DNA from: RAM1 sp050247515
GTDB lineage: Bacteria; Pseudomonadota; Gammaproteobacteria; Burkholderiales; Burkholderiaceae_C
Assembly (NCBI GenBank): GCA_050247515.1
Contig: JBFWUB010000020.1
Coordinates: 12,957-76,956 of the forward strand
Direction of reading: 5' to 3'
DNA: 64,000 nucleotides
Shown here: one piece after another, positions 27,988-36,940 of the stretch
Layout of the letters: each line of letters opens with the position of its first letter
Position numbering within the stretch: the first letter of the stretch is position 1
Program-made: the position numbers and the translations under genes
Notes under the pieces: generated by a model
Told to the model about the DNA's origin: nothing
The model's database searches: none
What the model saw: only the letters and a program-made list of their open reading frames with translations

Positions 27988-30090
27988 CTAGCCGTTGAAG
28001 CCTTTGCCCTCAGCTACGAGCTTTTTGATCAATGGTGCCGGTTCCCAGAACTTCGCGTCGTCGTTCGGGTTCTTCTGGAAGCGCTGCATGGCCTGCATCA
28101 CGTTGAACAGGCCGACCTGGTCGGCGTACTGCATGGGGCCGCCGCGGTAGATCGGGAAGCCGTAGCCCGTCAGGTACACCATGTCGATGTCGCTGGCGCG
28201 GGACGCAATGCCGTCTTCCACGATGTGCGCGCCTTCGTTGACCAGGGCGAACACCAGGCGCTGCACGATCTCTTCATCAGAAATCTTGCGCGGCGTGATG
28301 CCCAGCTCCTTGCGGTGGTCTTCGATCATCTTGTTGACCAGCTCCGACGGGATCGCGTCGCGCTTGCCGGCCTGGTAGTCGTACCAGCCCGCGCCGGTCT
28401 TCTGGCCAAAGCGGCCCAGTTCGCACAGTTTGTCGGCGGTCTTGCTGTACTTCATGTCGGCGCGCTCGGTGGCGCGACGCTTGCGGATGGCCCAGCCGAT
28501 GTCGTTGCCGGCCAAATCGCCCATACGGAACGGGCCCATGGCAAAGCCGAACTTTTCAATCGCCTTGTCCACCTGCTGCGGCGTGGCACCCTCGTCCAGC
28601 AAAAAGCCGGCCTGGCGGCTGTACTGCTCGATCATGCGGTTGCCGATGAAGCCGTCGCACACGCCAGACACCACCGAGGTCTTTTTGATCTTCTTTCCGA
28701 TGGCCATGACGGTGGCCAGCACGTCCTTGGCGGTCTTTTCGCCGCGCACCACTTCCAGCAGCTTCATGACGTTGGCCGGGCTGAAGAAATGCATGCCCAC
28801 CACGTCCTGCGGACGCTTGGTGAACGATGCGATCTTGTTCACGTCCAGTGTGGAGGTGTTGGACGCCAGGATGGCGCCGGGCTTCATCACGCGGTCCAGC
28901 TCTTTGAAGACTTTTTCCTTAACGCCCATCTCCTCGAACACGGCCTCAATCACCAGGTCGGCGTCCTTCAGGTCGTCATAGCTCAGCGTGGTGCTCAGCA
29001 GTGCCATGCGCTGCTCGTACTTGTCCTGCTTGAGTTTGCCCTTCTTGACCTGGGCTTCGTAGTTTTTCCTGATAGTGGCCACGCCCTTGTCCAGCGCCTC
29101 CTGCTTCATCTCCAGGATCTTTACCGGGATGCCTGCGTTCAGGAAGTTCATGGAAATGCCGCCGCCCATGGTGCCAGCGCCGATCACGGCCACCGACTGG
29201 ATGTCGCGCTTGGGGGTGTCATCAGGAACATCGGGGATCTTGGACGCGGCGCGCTCGGCCACAAACAGGTGGCGCAGCGCACGGCATTCGGGCGTGAACA
29301 TCAGCGCGGTGAACACTTCGCGCTCGTACACCATGCCCTCGTCAAACTTCTTCTTGGTGGCGGCTTCCACGGCATCCACGCACTTGGCGGGCGCGGGGAA
29401 GTTCTTGGCCATGCCCTTGACCATGTTGCGCGCAAACTGGAAGTACGCGTCCCCCAGCGGGTGTTTGACCTTCATGTCGCGCACCAGCGGCAGCGGGCGG
29501 GCATCAGCCACGGACCGGGCGTAGGCCAGGGCTTCCTCGGCCAGCGATTCTGCCGACGCAGCCATCTTGTCAAACAGTTTCTGGCCGGGCAGCTGGGCCA
29601 GCATTTCGCTCTTGACGGGTTCGCCGCTGACGATCATGTTCAGGGCGGTTTCCACGCCCAGCACGCGCGGCAGGCGTTGCGTGCCGCCGGCGCCGGGAAT
29701 CAGGCCCAGCTTCACTTCGGGCAGCGCAATGCTGGTGCCCGGTGCGGCAATGCGGTAGTGGCAGCCCAGCGCCAGCTCCAGCCCACCGCCCATGGCGACG
29801 CTGTGAATGGCAGCAATGACGGGCTTGGCAGAGGCTTCCACCGCCAGGATCACGCTGAGCAGGTTGGGCTCAGCCAGCGCCTTGGGCGTGCCGAATTCCT
29901 TGATGTCCGCCCCACCCGAGAACGCCTTGCCGGCACCGGTGATGACGATGGCCTTGACGGCTGCGTCGGCGTTGGCCTTGGCCAGGCCGTCAGTCAGGCC
30001 CAGGCGGGTCGCGTGGCCCAGCCCGTTGACGGGCGGGTTGTTCATGGTGATCACGGCAACGTCGCCGTGAACTTTGTAATCTGCCGACAT
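27988..30090 (-). CDS. Multifunctional fatty-acid oxidation protein (enoyl-CoA hydratase/3-hydroxyacyl-CoA dehydrogenase)
   Basis: 700 residues, FadB/FadJ-like. The N-terminal third is a crotonase domain (AFSGGADIKEFG; MGGGLELALGCHYR; GLIPGAGGTQRLPR with the two catalytic glutamates). The NAD-binding domain starts near residue 300 with VAVIGAGTMGGGISMNFLNA, followed by the HADH catalytic GMHFFSPANVMKLLEVV and a C-terminal domain with GYGFPIYRGGP. It carries out hydration and oxidation in beta-oxidation. First gene of the minus-strand lipid run; a palindromic operator-like site lies 25 bp upstream. Confidence 0.94.
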   Translation of the reverse strand: MSADYKVHGDVAVITMNNPPVNGLGHATRLGLTDGLAKANADAAVKAIVITGAGKAFSGGADIKEFGTPKALAEPNLLSVILAVEASAKPVIAAIHSVAMGGGLELALGCHYRIAAPGTSIALPEVKLGLIPGAGGTQRLPRVLGVETALNMIVSGEPVKSEMLAQLPGQKLFDKMAASAESLAEEALAYARSVADARPLPLVRDMKVKHPLGDAYFQFARNMVKGMAKNFPAPAKCVDAVEAATKKKFDEGMVYEREVFTALMFTPECRALRHLFVAERAASKIPDVPDDTPKRDIQSVAVIGAGTMGGGISMNFLNAGIPVKILEMKQEALDKGVATIRKNYEAQVKKGKLKQDKYEQRMALLSTTLSYDDLKDADLVIEAVFEEMGVKEKVFKELDRVMKPGAILASNTSTLDVNKIASFTKRPQDVVGMHFFSPANVMKLLEVVRGEKTAKDVLATVMAIGKKIKKTSVVSGVCDGFIGNRMIEQYSRQAGFLLDEGATPQQVDKAIEKFGFAMGPFRMGDLAGNDIGWAIRKRRATERADMKYSKTADKLCELGRFGQKTGAGWYDYQAGKRDAIPSELVNKMIEDHRKELGITPRKISDEEIVQRLVFALVNEGAHIVEDGIASRASDIDMVYLTGYGFPIYRGGPMQYADQVGLFNVMQAMQRFQKNPNDDAKFWEPAPLIKKLVAEGKGFNG

Positions 30091-30114
30091 GCGGGGGTCT
30101 CCTGGAAGAAATAG

Positions 30115-30128
30115 AACGAGCGTTCGTT
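30115..30128. promoter_or_regulatory. Palindrome, candidate TetR-type operator
   Basis: AACGAGCGTTCGTT is an imperfect palindrome (two mismatched positions), 24 bp upstream of the fadB-type start codon and in the divergent region shared with the acyltransferase gene. TetR-family repressors of fatty-acid degradation often bind sites of this length and symmetry in proteobacteria. Assignment to a specific regulator is not possible here; no tetR gene is in the window. Confidence 0.45.
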
Positions 30129-30335
30129 TTGGATTTTACGGGCTGACTGTTGCAGTGCAATAAGGGCTTGTCTCAGGTGGGACACGGGGCGAAGGCGTGC
30201 GTAAGAGCCCGTAAAGGGCCAGATGATTTTGCTTGAGATTGCCGGTCTGCGTGTCATCCTTGCACTGCCGGCGCGGACACGCGGCTTCGCCGCTGCCCGC
30301 GCGCCGGACGTACTCAGCCATCAAGGAGGATTCAC

Positions 30336-31004
30336 ATGTACGCCACCCTGCCCCATGCAGCCACCACCCTCGCGCCTTTTGCGCTCCCGCCCTCGCACCC
30401 CGCCGGCACGACCGAGCTGACCATCGACGTGCTCCACACGCCCGAGCAGCGCCAGGAAATTGCGCACCTGCGCAAGTACGCCGACTTCCGCTCGGAATAC
30501 GAGGTCGACCCCGGCATGGCCGCCGTCGACTCCGTGAAGGACGCCATTGGTCTGGTGATGGCCTTCTACCGCCACGGCGAGGCCATGGCGACCATGCGGT
30601 TCATCCCCACCGGGCACGGCGTGACGCTGACCGAACGCTGGTGGGGTGCCTATGTGACCGAGCGCGCATTGCTGGGCAACCAGAGCTGGGAAGTCGGCCG
30701 CCTGGTGATGGCACCCGAGCACCGCCAGGACGGCCTGCTGCCCCAGTGCATGACCATGGCCTTCGTGCAGTTGATGGAGCTGGCCGACGTGCAGCACATG
30801 CACGCCACATGCCACATGGCCATGACCCGCCTGTACCGGCGCTTTGGCTTTGGCATCCATGCCAAGCGCATCCACGGCGACAAGGACTGCGCGCTGATCC
30901 ATGGCCGCGTGGAGGACGTGGCGCGTTGCCTGAAGGTGCCGCTGCGCCAGGCCTTTGCCGCCCCCGGGCAGGCCATGCTGGAGCAGGTGCCCGTGCTACA
31001 GTGA
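30336..31004 (+). CDS. Autoinducer-synthase-like acyltransferase (GNAT/FeeM type), copy A
   Basis: 222 residues; ATG 30336 has a strong AAGGAGG upstream. The fold is that of LuxI/FeeM-related acyltransferases and the exosortase-associated acyltransferases: a central strand MAFYRHGEAMATMRFIP, the conserved WEVGRLVMAPEHR, and near the C-terminus TRLYRRFGFGIHAKRIHGD. Such enzymes use acyl-ACP or acyl-CoA to make N-acyl amino acids or N-acyl-homoserine lactones. It is followed after 17 bp by a hybrid histidine kinase gene. A paralogue with the same motifs is at 44572-45248. Product and donor are unknown. Confidence 0.75.
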   Translation: MYATLPHAATTLAPFALPPSHPAGTTELTIDVLHTPEQRQEIAHLRKYADFRSEYEVDPGMAAVDSVKDAIGLVMAFYRHGEAMATMRFIPTGHGVTLTERWWGAYVTERALLGNQSWEVGRLVMAPEHRQDGLLPQCMTMAFVQLMELADVQHMHATCHMAMTRLYRRFGFGIHAKRIHGDKDCALIHGRVEDVARCLKVPLRQAFAAPGQAMLEQVPVLQ

Positions 31005-31021
31005 CCGTCCAAGGGAGTCAC

Positions 31022-33082
31022 ATGAAGGCGGCACTGCGCAACCTGTTCGAGTATTACCGCGCCCATCACGAAATGGAGCGGCCACTGCTGCAGTGGATCG
31101 GCGTGATGGGCTGCATCGCATTCCCGCTTTTCTATGTGATGCGGCGCGCGGTCGCCGCGCCCGGCTACGACGACCTGTGGCTGCGCCTGCTGGCCGCCGT
31201 GCTGTGCCTGGGCCTGGCGCTGCGCCGCCGGTGGCCGCAGCGGCTGCGCAGCTGGTACATCGGCTACTCCTGGTTTGTCGTTTTCTACTGCCTGGCGTTT
31301 TTCCTGTCCTACATCATGCTGCGCAACCACGGCGGCACCCCCGCCGTGGTGAACATGGTGGTGGGCGCCGTGCTGGTGATCCTGCTGGCCGACTGGCGCA
31401 ACGCCATTACCATGCTGCTGGCCGGCTACATATCGGCCGCCGTGGCGCACATGCTGACCGCGCCGCAGCCCGAGCTGCTGCGCGAGTTCATCTTTGCCGC
31501 CGGTGGCTCGCTGCTGCTGGTGGCCGGCGGCGCGCTGTACCACCAGGGCCAAAAGCGGGTCGAAATCCACCGCATGCGGCGTGTGTATTCGGGGCTAGCG
31601 GGCTCCATTGCGCACGAAATGCGCAACCCGCTGGCGCAGATACGGCATGCGCTGGACAGCATTGCCGCCACGCTCGCAGATGGCAAACCCGGTACGGGGC
31701 GCCAGCTGGACGCCGGCCAGGTGCAGGCGGTGCTGGCCATCGTTCAGCAGGGCCGCGACGCCGTGGCCCGCGGCCTGCAGGCCATTGACCTCACGCTGCA
31801 GCAACTGCAGCCGCAGCCGCTGGAAGGCGCGCGGCTGCAATGGGTGGATGCGCTGGCGGCCGTGCGCCGCGCGGTGGATTCGTTTGGCTATGACGAGCCC
31901 GGCCAGCGCGCGCGCGTGCAGGTGCGCGACGACGGCGGCTTCAGCTTTCGCGGCGACCCGGCGGCGATCTAGCTGGTGCTGTTCAACCTGCTGAAAAACG
32001 CGCTCTATTACCTGCCGCTGTACCCCGCCATGACGGTGACCCTCATCGTCCGCGCCTCGCCGTCGCCGCGCATCGTGGTGCGCGATACCGGCCCGGGCAT
32101 CCCGGCGGACCTGCTGCCCAAGCTGTTCCGCGAATTCCAGACCTCGGGCAAGGCCGAGGGCACCGGCCTGGGGCTGGCCTTTTGCCGCCGCGTCATGCAG
32201 GCGCTGGGTGGTGACATCCAGTGCCGATCGGTGCACGGGCAGTACACCGAATTCACACTGTCGTTCCCATCGGCGGAACCCGCCCCGGCAGTGCCGCCGC
32301 CCGAACCAGCGCCCGCCCAGGCGTCGCTGGCCGGCCGCACCGTGCTGGTGGTGGACGACCAGGCACTGAACCGCGGCATTGCGCGCGGGATGGCACGCAA
32401 GATGGGCCTGCGTGTCGTCGAGGCCGAGCACGGCCAGCAGGCGCTGGACCTGCTGGCCGGCGGCACCGTGCCGGATGTGATCCTCATGGACATCAGCATG
32501 CCGGGGCTGGACGGCATCACGGCCACGCGCCGCCTGCGCGGCATGCCTGGCGCGGCAGCGCGCGTGCCGGTGCTGGCGCTGACCGCCAATGATTCAACGG
32601 CGGCGCAGGAGGCGGCCCGCGCGGCCGGCATGCAGGGCGTGCTGTGCAAGCCGATTGACGCCGCAGCGCTGCAGCAGGCGCTGGCCGGCGTGTTGCTGGC
32701 GGAGCCGACCGCGGCGCCGGCGGTGGGCGGTGCTCCGGTGCTTAACCTGCGGCGCATGGACGACATCGAGCGTCTGGGCCTGCTGCACGAGCTGCTGCCG
32801 GGGGCGCTGGCCGACATGCGCCGCCACCTGCAAGGGCTGGCCCAGGCGGGCGCCGACACCGAAGCCGCGACCCAGGCACTGCACGCGCTGGTCGGGCTGG
32901 CTGGTGAAGGCGGCGCGCAGGCGCTGCATGAGACGGCGCGCCGCCACTACTCCGCGCTGCTGGACGGCCAGCAGCTGGACGCCGCCTGCGTGGCCCAGCT
33001 GCGCGAGCTGCTGGCCGCCACGGAAGAAGCCCTGTGGCAGCGCCATGGCGTGCAGCCTGCGGCGACCGGCGCGCCGGGCTGA
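31022..33082 (+). pseudogene. Hybrid histidine kinase with CqsS/PhcS-like sensor, interrupted by in-frame TAG, copy A
   Basis: From ATG 31022 (AAGGGA upstream) the frame encodes six predicted N-terminal membrane helices, a HisKA domain with SIAHEMRNPLAQIRH (His198) and then stops at TAG 31970-31972 after 316 residues. The same frame resumes immediately (LVLFNLLKNALYY) and encodes the HATPase domain (RDTGPGIP, GTGLGLAFC), a REC domain (VLVVDDQ, LMDISMPG, CKP) and an Hpt-like end (ALHALVGLAGEGGA) to 33082. The paralogue 42086-44575 reads through at this place. So this is a nonsense mutation, a suppressed stop or a sequence error; as it stands it splits the kinase between phosphoacceptor and ATP-binding domains. 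Confidence 0.8.
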
Positions 33083-33083
33083 A

Positions 33084-33779
33084 TCAGACCTCCAGCCACT
33101 CCTTGCGGATGTAGGCGTCGGCGCGCAGGCTGTCGGGCGTGCCCTGGAAGACGATGCTGCCGTGGCCCATCACCAGCGCGCGGTCCGACACCGTCATGGC
33201 AATCGTCAGCTTCTGCTCGATCAGCAAAACCGAGATGCCGCGCGCCTTGAGCTTTTGCAGGTATTCGCCCACCAGCTCGACGATCTTGGGTGCCAGGCCT
33301 TCGGTGGGCTCGTCGATGATGATCAGGTCCGGGTCGCCCATGAGCGTGCGGCACAGCGTGAGCATCTGCTGCTCGCCGCCCGAGAGCACGCCGGCTTCGG
33401 TGTGCTGGCGTTCCTTCAGGCGCGGGAACATGCCGTACATGTCGTCAAAGCCCCAGCGGCTGTCCTTGCCGCCGCCCTTCTGGCCCAGCATCAGGTTCTG
33501 GTGGACCGTGAGCGTGGGGAAGATGTCGCGGTTTTCCGGCACATAGCCAATGCCCAGGTGGGCGATCTCATACGGCTTTTTGCCCATGATGTCGCTGCCC
33601 TGCCAGGTCACTGCGCCCTGGCAGTCCACCATGCCCATGATGGCCTTGGCGGTGGTCGAGCGGCCCGAGCCGTTGCGCCCGAGCAGTGCCACGATCTCGC
33701 CCTTGCCCACTTCAAACTGCACGCCGTGCAGCACGTGGCTTTTGCCGTAGTAGGCGTGAAGGTTGCTGATGTTCAACAT
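33084..33779 (-). CDS. livF: Branched-chain amino-acid type ABC transporter ATP-binding protein
   Basis: 231 residues from ATG 33779. LivF pattern: ISNLHAYYGKSHVLHGVQFEV, signature LSGGEQQM, Walker B LIIIDEPTEGLAP. The Walker A is LGRNGSGRSTT, with arginine where the P-loop lysine is expected. The gene converges with the copy A kinase with one base between stops, and starts one base after the livG stop. It energises uptake with LivG. Confidence 0.93.
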   Translation of the reverse strand: MLNISNLHAYYGKSHVLHGVQFEVGKGEIVALLGRNGSGRSTTAKAIMGMVDCQGAVTWQGSDIMGKKPYEIAHLGIGYVPENRDIFPTLTVHQNLMLGQKGGGKDSRWGFDDMYGMFPRLKERQHTEAGVLSGGEQQMLTLCRTLMGDPDLIIIDEPTEGLAPKIVELVGEYLQKLKARGISVLLIEQKLTIAMTVSDRALVMGHGSIVFQGTPDSLRADAYIRKEWLEV

Positions 33780-33780
33780 G

Positions 33781-34560
33781 TCAGTGCGCTCCCGCCTGTG
33801 CGTCCGCGACGTGGGAGCCCAGGTAGGCCTCCTGCACGCGGGCGTTGGACCGCACGGCCTCGGGCGTGTCAAAGGCGATTACCTCGCCATAGACCACCAC
33901 CGCGATCTTGTCGGCCAGGCCGAACACCACGCCCATGTCGTGCTCCACCGTCAGCAGGGTCTTGCCCACGGTGACGTCCTTGATGAGGTTGATGAAGCGG
34001 CTGGTCTCGCTCTTGCTCATGCCGGCCGTGGGCTCGTCCAGCAGGATCACGCCCGCGCCGCCGCCGATGGTGATGCCGATCTCCAGCGCGCGCTGCTCGG
34101 CGTAGGTCAGGTTCACCGCCAGCACGTCGCGCTTCTTGTCCAGCTTGATCATCTCCATCAGTTCCTCGGCGCGGTCATTGGCATCGTCCAGGTCGGCCAG
34201 GAATTTCAGGAACGTGTACTTGTAGCCCAGGCTCCACAGCACGCTGCAGCGCAGGTTCTCGAACACGCTGAGCTTGGGAAAGATGTTGGTGATCTGGAAG
34301 CTGCGCGACAGGCCCAGGCGGTTGATCTCGAACGGCTTCTTGCCGTTGATGCGCTGGCCATTGAGCAGCACGTCGCCGCTGGTGGGCTCGAAGCGGCCGC
34401 TGATCAGGTTGAACAGCGTGGACTTGCCCGCGCCGTTGGGCCCGATGATGGCCACGCGCTGGCCGGCCTCGACCGCCAGGTTGGCGCCGCGGATGATCTC
34501 GGTCTTGCCGAAGCTCTTGCGCAGGTCCTTCAGCTCCAGGGCGTAGGTCGCGGCGTTCAT
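33781..34560 (-). CDS. livG: Branched-chain amino-acid type ABC transporter ATP-binding protein
   Basis: 259 residues from ATG 34560, overlapping the livM stop (ATGA). Walker A IIGPNGAGKST is canonical; Walker B is VILLDEPTAGMS; the signature is LTYAEQRALEIG, a known LivG-type variant. LivG and LivF form the cytoplasmic ATPase pair. Confidence 0.94.
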   Translation of the reverse strand: MNAATYALELKDLRKSFGKTEIIRGANLAVEAGQRVAIIGPNGAGKSTLFNLISGRFEPTSGDVLLNGQRINGKKPFEINRLGLSRSFQITNIFPKLSVFENLRCSVLWSLGYKYTFLKFLADLDDANDRAEELMEMIKLDKKRDVLAVNLTYAEQRALEIGITIGGGAGVILLDEPTAGMSKSETSRFINLIKDVTVGKTLLTVEHDMGVVFGLADKIAVVVYGEVIAFDTPEAVRSNARVQEAYLGSHVADAQAGAH

Positions 34561-35870
34561 GGCAGTGCCTCCCGGCGCTTGATTTCTTTTTCGATGTATT
34601 CCTGGATTTCGCCCCACTCGCGCTTGAACTGCCGGCGGGTGATCTCGAACAGGAACAGCCCGGTCAGCATGACGAAGGCGGCGCCGAACCAGCTGTTCCA
34701 GCCATGGGCGTCCAGTTTGGCGCCCATGAAGGTCAGCTGCGAGCCGAGCGCGGCGTTCAGCTGCAGGTGGTAGACCATCTCGATCATGGCCGCTGCGCCC
34801 ACCAGCGCGATCAGTGCCGTCACGCCCAGCGCCAGGTAACTGACCCACAGCTGCTTGAGCTTGCCGAACGCGGCCACCCGCAGGTTCATCATGATCAGGC
34901 TGGCCACGCCGCCGGGCGCATACATCACCATGAACAGGAAGACCAGCCCCAGGTAAAGCAGCCAGGCCTTGGTCAGCTCCGACAGCAGCACGAACGCCAG
35001 CACCATGAGGATGGCGCCGATGATGGGTCCGAAGAAGAAGGTCGCGCCGCCCAGGAAGGTGAACAGCAGGTAGGCACCCGAACGCGGGCCGCTCACGACT
35101 TCGGAGGTCACGATCTCGAAGTTCAGCGCCGCCAGCCCGCCGGAGACGCCCGCGAAGAACGCAGCGAGGATGAACGCGATGTAGCGTACCTTCTGCGTGT
35201 CGTACCCGACGAACTCGACCCGCTCGGGGTTGTCACGCACGGCGTTGAGCATGCGCCCCAGCGGCGTGCGCGTGAACGCGTACATGAGCGCCGTGCAGAC
35301 GAAGGTGTAGATGGCGATCAGGTAGTACAGCTGGATCTGCGGCCCGAAGGTGATGCCCAGCGCGTTCGCGATGCCGCCCGCCTGGGCGCCGGTCACGCGG
35401 TTGCCCGAGATGCCGCCTTCGCCGCCGAAGAACTCGGGGAACATCAGCGACGACGCCCATACCAGTTCGCCCACGCCCAGCGTGATCATGGCGAACGGCG
35501 TGGCCGCCTTCTTGGTGGTGACCCAGCCCAGCAGCGCGGCGAACACCACGCCCGACAGGCCCCCCACGATCGGGATCAGGCTGACGGGAATCGGCAGGCT
35601 GCCCTTGCTCACCAGGTTGAGCGTGTGGATGGCCAGGAACGAGCCCATGCCCGAATACACGGCATGGCCGAAGCTGAGCATGCCGCCCTGCCCCAGCAGC
35701 ATGTTGTAGGACAGGCAGACGATGATCGCGATGCCCATCTGGCTGAGCATGGTGTGCGACAGGCTGCTGGTGAACAGCATCGGCGCCACGACGAGCAGCA
35801 GCGCGAACAGGCTCCAGACGATCCAGCGGCCGACGTTGAAGGGTTTGAACTGGTAGTAGTCTTTGCTCAT
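34557..35870 (-). CDS. livM: Branched-chain amino-acid type ABC transporter permease
   Basis: 437 residues from ATG 35870, followed by the livG start in an ATGA overlap. Polytopic, with the LivM core (CLSYNMLLGQGGMLSFGHAVYSGMG; TPLGRMLNAVRDNPERVEFVGYD). It is longer than typical LivM (about 330-430 residues), with additional C-terminal helices and a charged tail (RRQFKREWGEIQEYIEKEIK). It pairs with LivH in the membrane. Confidence 0.93.
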   Translation of the reverse strand: MSKDYYQFKPFNVGRWIVWSLFALLLVVAPMLFTSSLSHTMLSQMGIAIIVCLSYNMLLGQGGMLSFGHAVYSGMGSFLAIHTLNLVSKGSLPIPVSLIPIVGGLSGVVFAALLGWVTTKKAATPFAMITLGVGELVWASSLMFPEFFGGEGGISGNRVTGAQAGGIANALGITFGPQIQLYYLIAIYTFVCTALMYAFTRTPLGRMLNAVRDNPERVEFVGYDTQKVRYIAFILAAFFAGVSGGLAALNFEIVTSEVVSGPRSGAYLLFTFLGGATFFFGPIIGAILMVLAFVLLSELTKAWLLYLGLVFLFMVMYAPGGVASLIMMNLRVAAFGKLKQLWVSYLALGVTALIALVGAAAMIEMVYHLQLNAALGSQLTFMGAKLDAHGWNSWFGAAFVMLTGLFLFEITRRQFKREWGEIQEYIEKEIKRREALP

Positions 35871-35875
35871 GGTGA

Positions 35876-36823
35876 TCAGCCCTCGCGCGTGCCCAGCAGC
35901 CCCTTGGGCCGGAAGATCAGGATCAGCACCAGGAACACGTAAGGCAGGATGGGCGCGACCTGGCTGACCTTGAGTTTCCACAGCGCATAGCCGAAGGTCT
36001 GCGGCGTGATGGTCACGCCCAGCGAGCCGGCGGCGCCCAGCAGCGAGGCATCGATGCCCACGGCGAAGGTCTGGATCACGCCGATCAGCACGGAGGCGAC
36101 GAACGCGCCCGACAGCGAGCCCATGCCGCCCACCACCACCACCACGAAGATGACCGAGCCCACGGTGGCGGCCATGCCCGGTTCGGTGACGAAGGCATTG
36201 CCGCCGATCACGCCGGCCAGGCCCGCGAGCGCCGCGCCGCCGCCGAACACCAGCATGAACACGCGCGGCACGTTGTGGCCCAGGGCCTCCACCGTGTCCG
36301 GGTGCGTCAGCGCCGCCTGGATCACCAGGCCGATGCGGGTGCGCGTGAGCAGCAGCCAGATGGCCAGCAGCATCAGCACGGCCACCAGCATCATGAAGCC
36401 GCGGTACATGGGGAACTGGGTGCCATACAGCGTGAACAGCGGCCCGTCCAGCAGCGCCGGCACGCGGTAGTCCACCGAGCTGGTGCCCCAGACCAGCTGC
36501 ACCATTTCCAGGATGATGAAGCTCAGCCCGAAGGTGATCAACAGCTCGGGCACGTGGCCGAACTTGTGCACGCGGCGCAGGCAGTACTTCTCGAACGCGG
36601 CGCCCAGCAATCCCACCAGCAGCGGCGCGACCAGCAGCGCGGGCCAGAAGCCGACGAACTGCGTGGTGCTGTAGGCGAAGTAGGCGCCCAGCATGTAGAA
36701 GCTGGCATGGGCGAAGTTGAGCACGCCCATCATGCTGAAGATCAGCGTGAGGCCCGAGCTCAGCATGAACAGCAGCAGCCCGTAGCTGAGCCCGTTCAAC
36801 AGGGAAATGGTGAAAAACTCCAT
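35876..36823 (-). CDS. livH: Branched-chain amino-acid type ABC transporter permease
   Basis: 315 residues, about eight helices. LivH signatures: NGLSYGLLLFMLSSGLTLIF at the N-terminus and FSMMGVLNFAHASFYMLGAY, with GVIGGNAFVTEPGM in the later half. Five bases before the livM start. The upstream gap to livK contains a terminator-like hairpin. Confidence 0.94.
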   Translation of the reverse strand: MEFFTISLLNGLSYGLLLFMLSSGLTLIFSMMGVLNFAHASFYMLGAYFAYSTTQFVGFWPALLVAPLLVGLLGAAFEKYCLRRVHKFGHVPELLITFGLSFIILEMVQLVWGTSSVDYRVPALLDGPLFTLYGTQFPMYRGFMMLVAVLMLLAIWLLLTRTRIGLVIQAALTHPDTVEALGHNVPRVFMLVFGGGAALAGLAGVIGGNAFVTEPGMAATVGSVIFVVVVVGGMGSLSGAFVASVLIGVIQTFAVGIDASLLGAAGSLGVTITPQTFGYALWKLKVSQVAPILPYVFLVLILIFRPKGLLGTREG

Positions 36824-36868
36824 GCAGTGTCCGCGTGGTAAGTGTCGTTGGGCGCGCCGCGCAAGGAA

Positions 36869-36898
36869 AAGCCGGGATGGCGCGTGCTATCCCGGCTT
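36869..36898 (-). terminator. Hairpin between livK and livH (attenuator-like)
   Basis: A perfect 10-bp inverted repeat, AAGCCGGGAT with ATCCCGGCTT and a 10-base loop; on the minus strand it is followed by a short T-run (CTTTTCC). It lies in the 117-bp gap between the substrate-binding protein stop and the permease start. It could let most transcripts end after livK, giving excess binding protein over transporter. Confidence 0.65.
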
Positions 36899-36940
36899 GT
36901 CAGTCCGGCGTCCCGTGGGGTCAGACGTCGCGCGCGAGGC

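Noticed and set aside
26842..30114. A 1090-codon + strand frame opposite the FadB-type and M20 genes
   Set aside because: Shadow of two well-supported minus-strand genes; low-complexity composition rich in His, Ala and Gly.
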